Source: Thalassorhabdomicrobium marinisediminis (GTDB taxonomy: Bacteria; Pseudomonadota; Alphaproteobacteria; Rhodobacterales; Rhodobacteraceae). From it: a DNA stretch of 64,000 bases. The notes under the pieces are model-generated. The model had not been told where the DNA came from and ran no database searches. It worked only from the letters and a program-made list of their open reading frames with translations. A program made the position numbers and the translations under genes. Where the stretch lies: assembly GCF_003072065.1 (NCBI RefSeq), contig NZ_QCYG01000006.1:124001-188000 (forward strand), in the 5' to 3' direction. Of this stretch, positions 63,655 to 64,000 are shown in pieces. Position 1 is the first letter of the stretch. Every line of letters starts with the position of its first letter.

Positions 63655-64000
63655 CTAGCCGCGCCCGTGCGGTGCGTCGAAGTCCAGATCGGGGTTGATG
63701 GGGATGATGCGGTTGGGGTTTATCGTGTCGTGACTGTAGTGGTAGTGCCGCACGATGTGGTCGAAGTTCACCGTCTCGGCGATCCCGTCGACCTGATACA
63801 GGTCCCGCGTGAAGGCCCAGAGGTTGGGATAATCCACGATCCGCTTCTTGTTGCACTTGAAATGCAGGTGATAGACCTTGTCGAAGCGCACCAGCGTCGT
63901 CCACAACCGCCAATCCGCCTCGGTCATCCGGTCGCCCATCAGGTAGCGGCCCTGCCCCAGACGGTCCTCCAGCCAGTCGAGGCTCTCGAACAGGGGCACC
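63655..64000 (-). CDS. glutathionyl-hydroquinone reductase-like (GST C-terminal domain), partial
   Basis: The C-terminal about 115 residues of a protein cut by the window edge. LFESLDWLEDRLGQGRYLMGDRMTEADWRLWTTLVRFD, the following YHLHFKCNKKRI and the HYYHSH-like RHYHYSHDTINPNRIIP end match the YqjG/ECM4 (Xi-class) glutathione transferases, which reduce glutathionyl-hydroquinones. The N-terminal thioredoxin-like domain with the catalytic Cys lies outside the window. Confidence 0.9.
   Translation of the reverse strand, partial: VPLFESLDWLEDRLGQGRYLMGDRMTEADWRLWTTLVRFDKVYHLHFKCNKKRIVDYPNLWAFTRDLYQVDGIAETVNFDHIVRHYHYSHDTINPNRIIPINPDLDFDAPHGRG

Overview
The window is a contiguous piece of a high-GC alphaproteobacterial chromosome. 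Gene content and order (zapE, accD-folC, DUF6478-type gene, cobN/cobW/cbtBA, slt-dapA-smpB neighbourhood, B12 riboswitch, strongly GC-biased third codon positions) point to the Rhodobacteraceae/Roseobacter group. This is an inference from family knowledge; there is no rRNA here to confirm it. I found no tRNA or rRNA genes, no transposases, integrases, phage genes or CRISPR arrays. The gene density and codon style look like ordinary core chromosome throughout.

Layout. 1-7.6 kb: end of an unknown gene, HAD phosphatase, alpha/beta hydrolase, zapE, a LysM membrane protein, a rhodanese-like protein that lacks its catalytic Cys, and an accD-folC-secreted protein operon. 7.8-15.5 kb: ilvD plus lipoprotein, a DUF6478-type pair, fadH behind a perfect 20-bp palindrome, a DJ-1/PfpI protein and a LysR regulator. 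15.5-22.2 kb: OmpA-like, GNAT and CinA-N genes, sfsA, map, rsmD, a ferredoxin-reductase-like flavoprotein, a peroxiredoxin and pterin carbinolamine dehydratase. 22.2-29.7 kb: a six-gene minus-strand run (type I secretion ABC and HlyD, RidA, GDPD, FemAB-like, PCD), divergent from mlaA-mlaC and an acidic secreted protein. 29.7-43.6 kb: a class A PBP, SDR, tyrB-like and sseA genes, smpB, a multi-pass membrane protein, dapA, slt, a DMT transporter, and mnmD facing an FAD oxidoreductase (possibly a split MnmC), then a MaoC/HTD2 dehydratase. 43.7-46.8 kb: a TPP enzyme and a class III aminotransferase.

46.8-55.4 kb is a cobalamin/cobalt island: zntB-like channel, cobO, cobN, cobW, a DUF1636 protein, cbtA, cbtB and an adenosylcobalamin riboswitch. 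After smc, a glycosyltransferase and an MltB-type transglycosylase (55.6-61.2 kb), a second B12 operon follows (61.3-63.5 kb): a second DUF1636 protein, cobC and cobD/cbiB. The window ends inside a glutathionyl-hydroquinone-reductase-like gene.

How the parts work together. CbtA/CbtB probably import cobalt under B12-riboswitch control. CobN, with CobW as a possible metallochaperone, inserts cobalt. CobO adenosylates the corrinoid, and CobC/CobD make and attach the aminopropanol arm. The two small Cys-rich DUF1636 proteins, one in each B12 block, have no established role and are the best candidates here for an undescribed part of the pathway. Other points of interest are an antisense ORF pair between cobW and cobN, a 22-residue membrane micropeptide with its own terminator, a terminator-associated intergenic repeat family, and the fadH operator-like palindrome.
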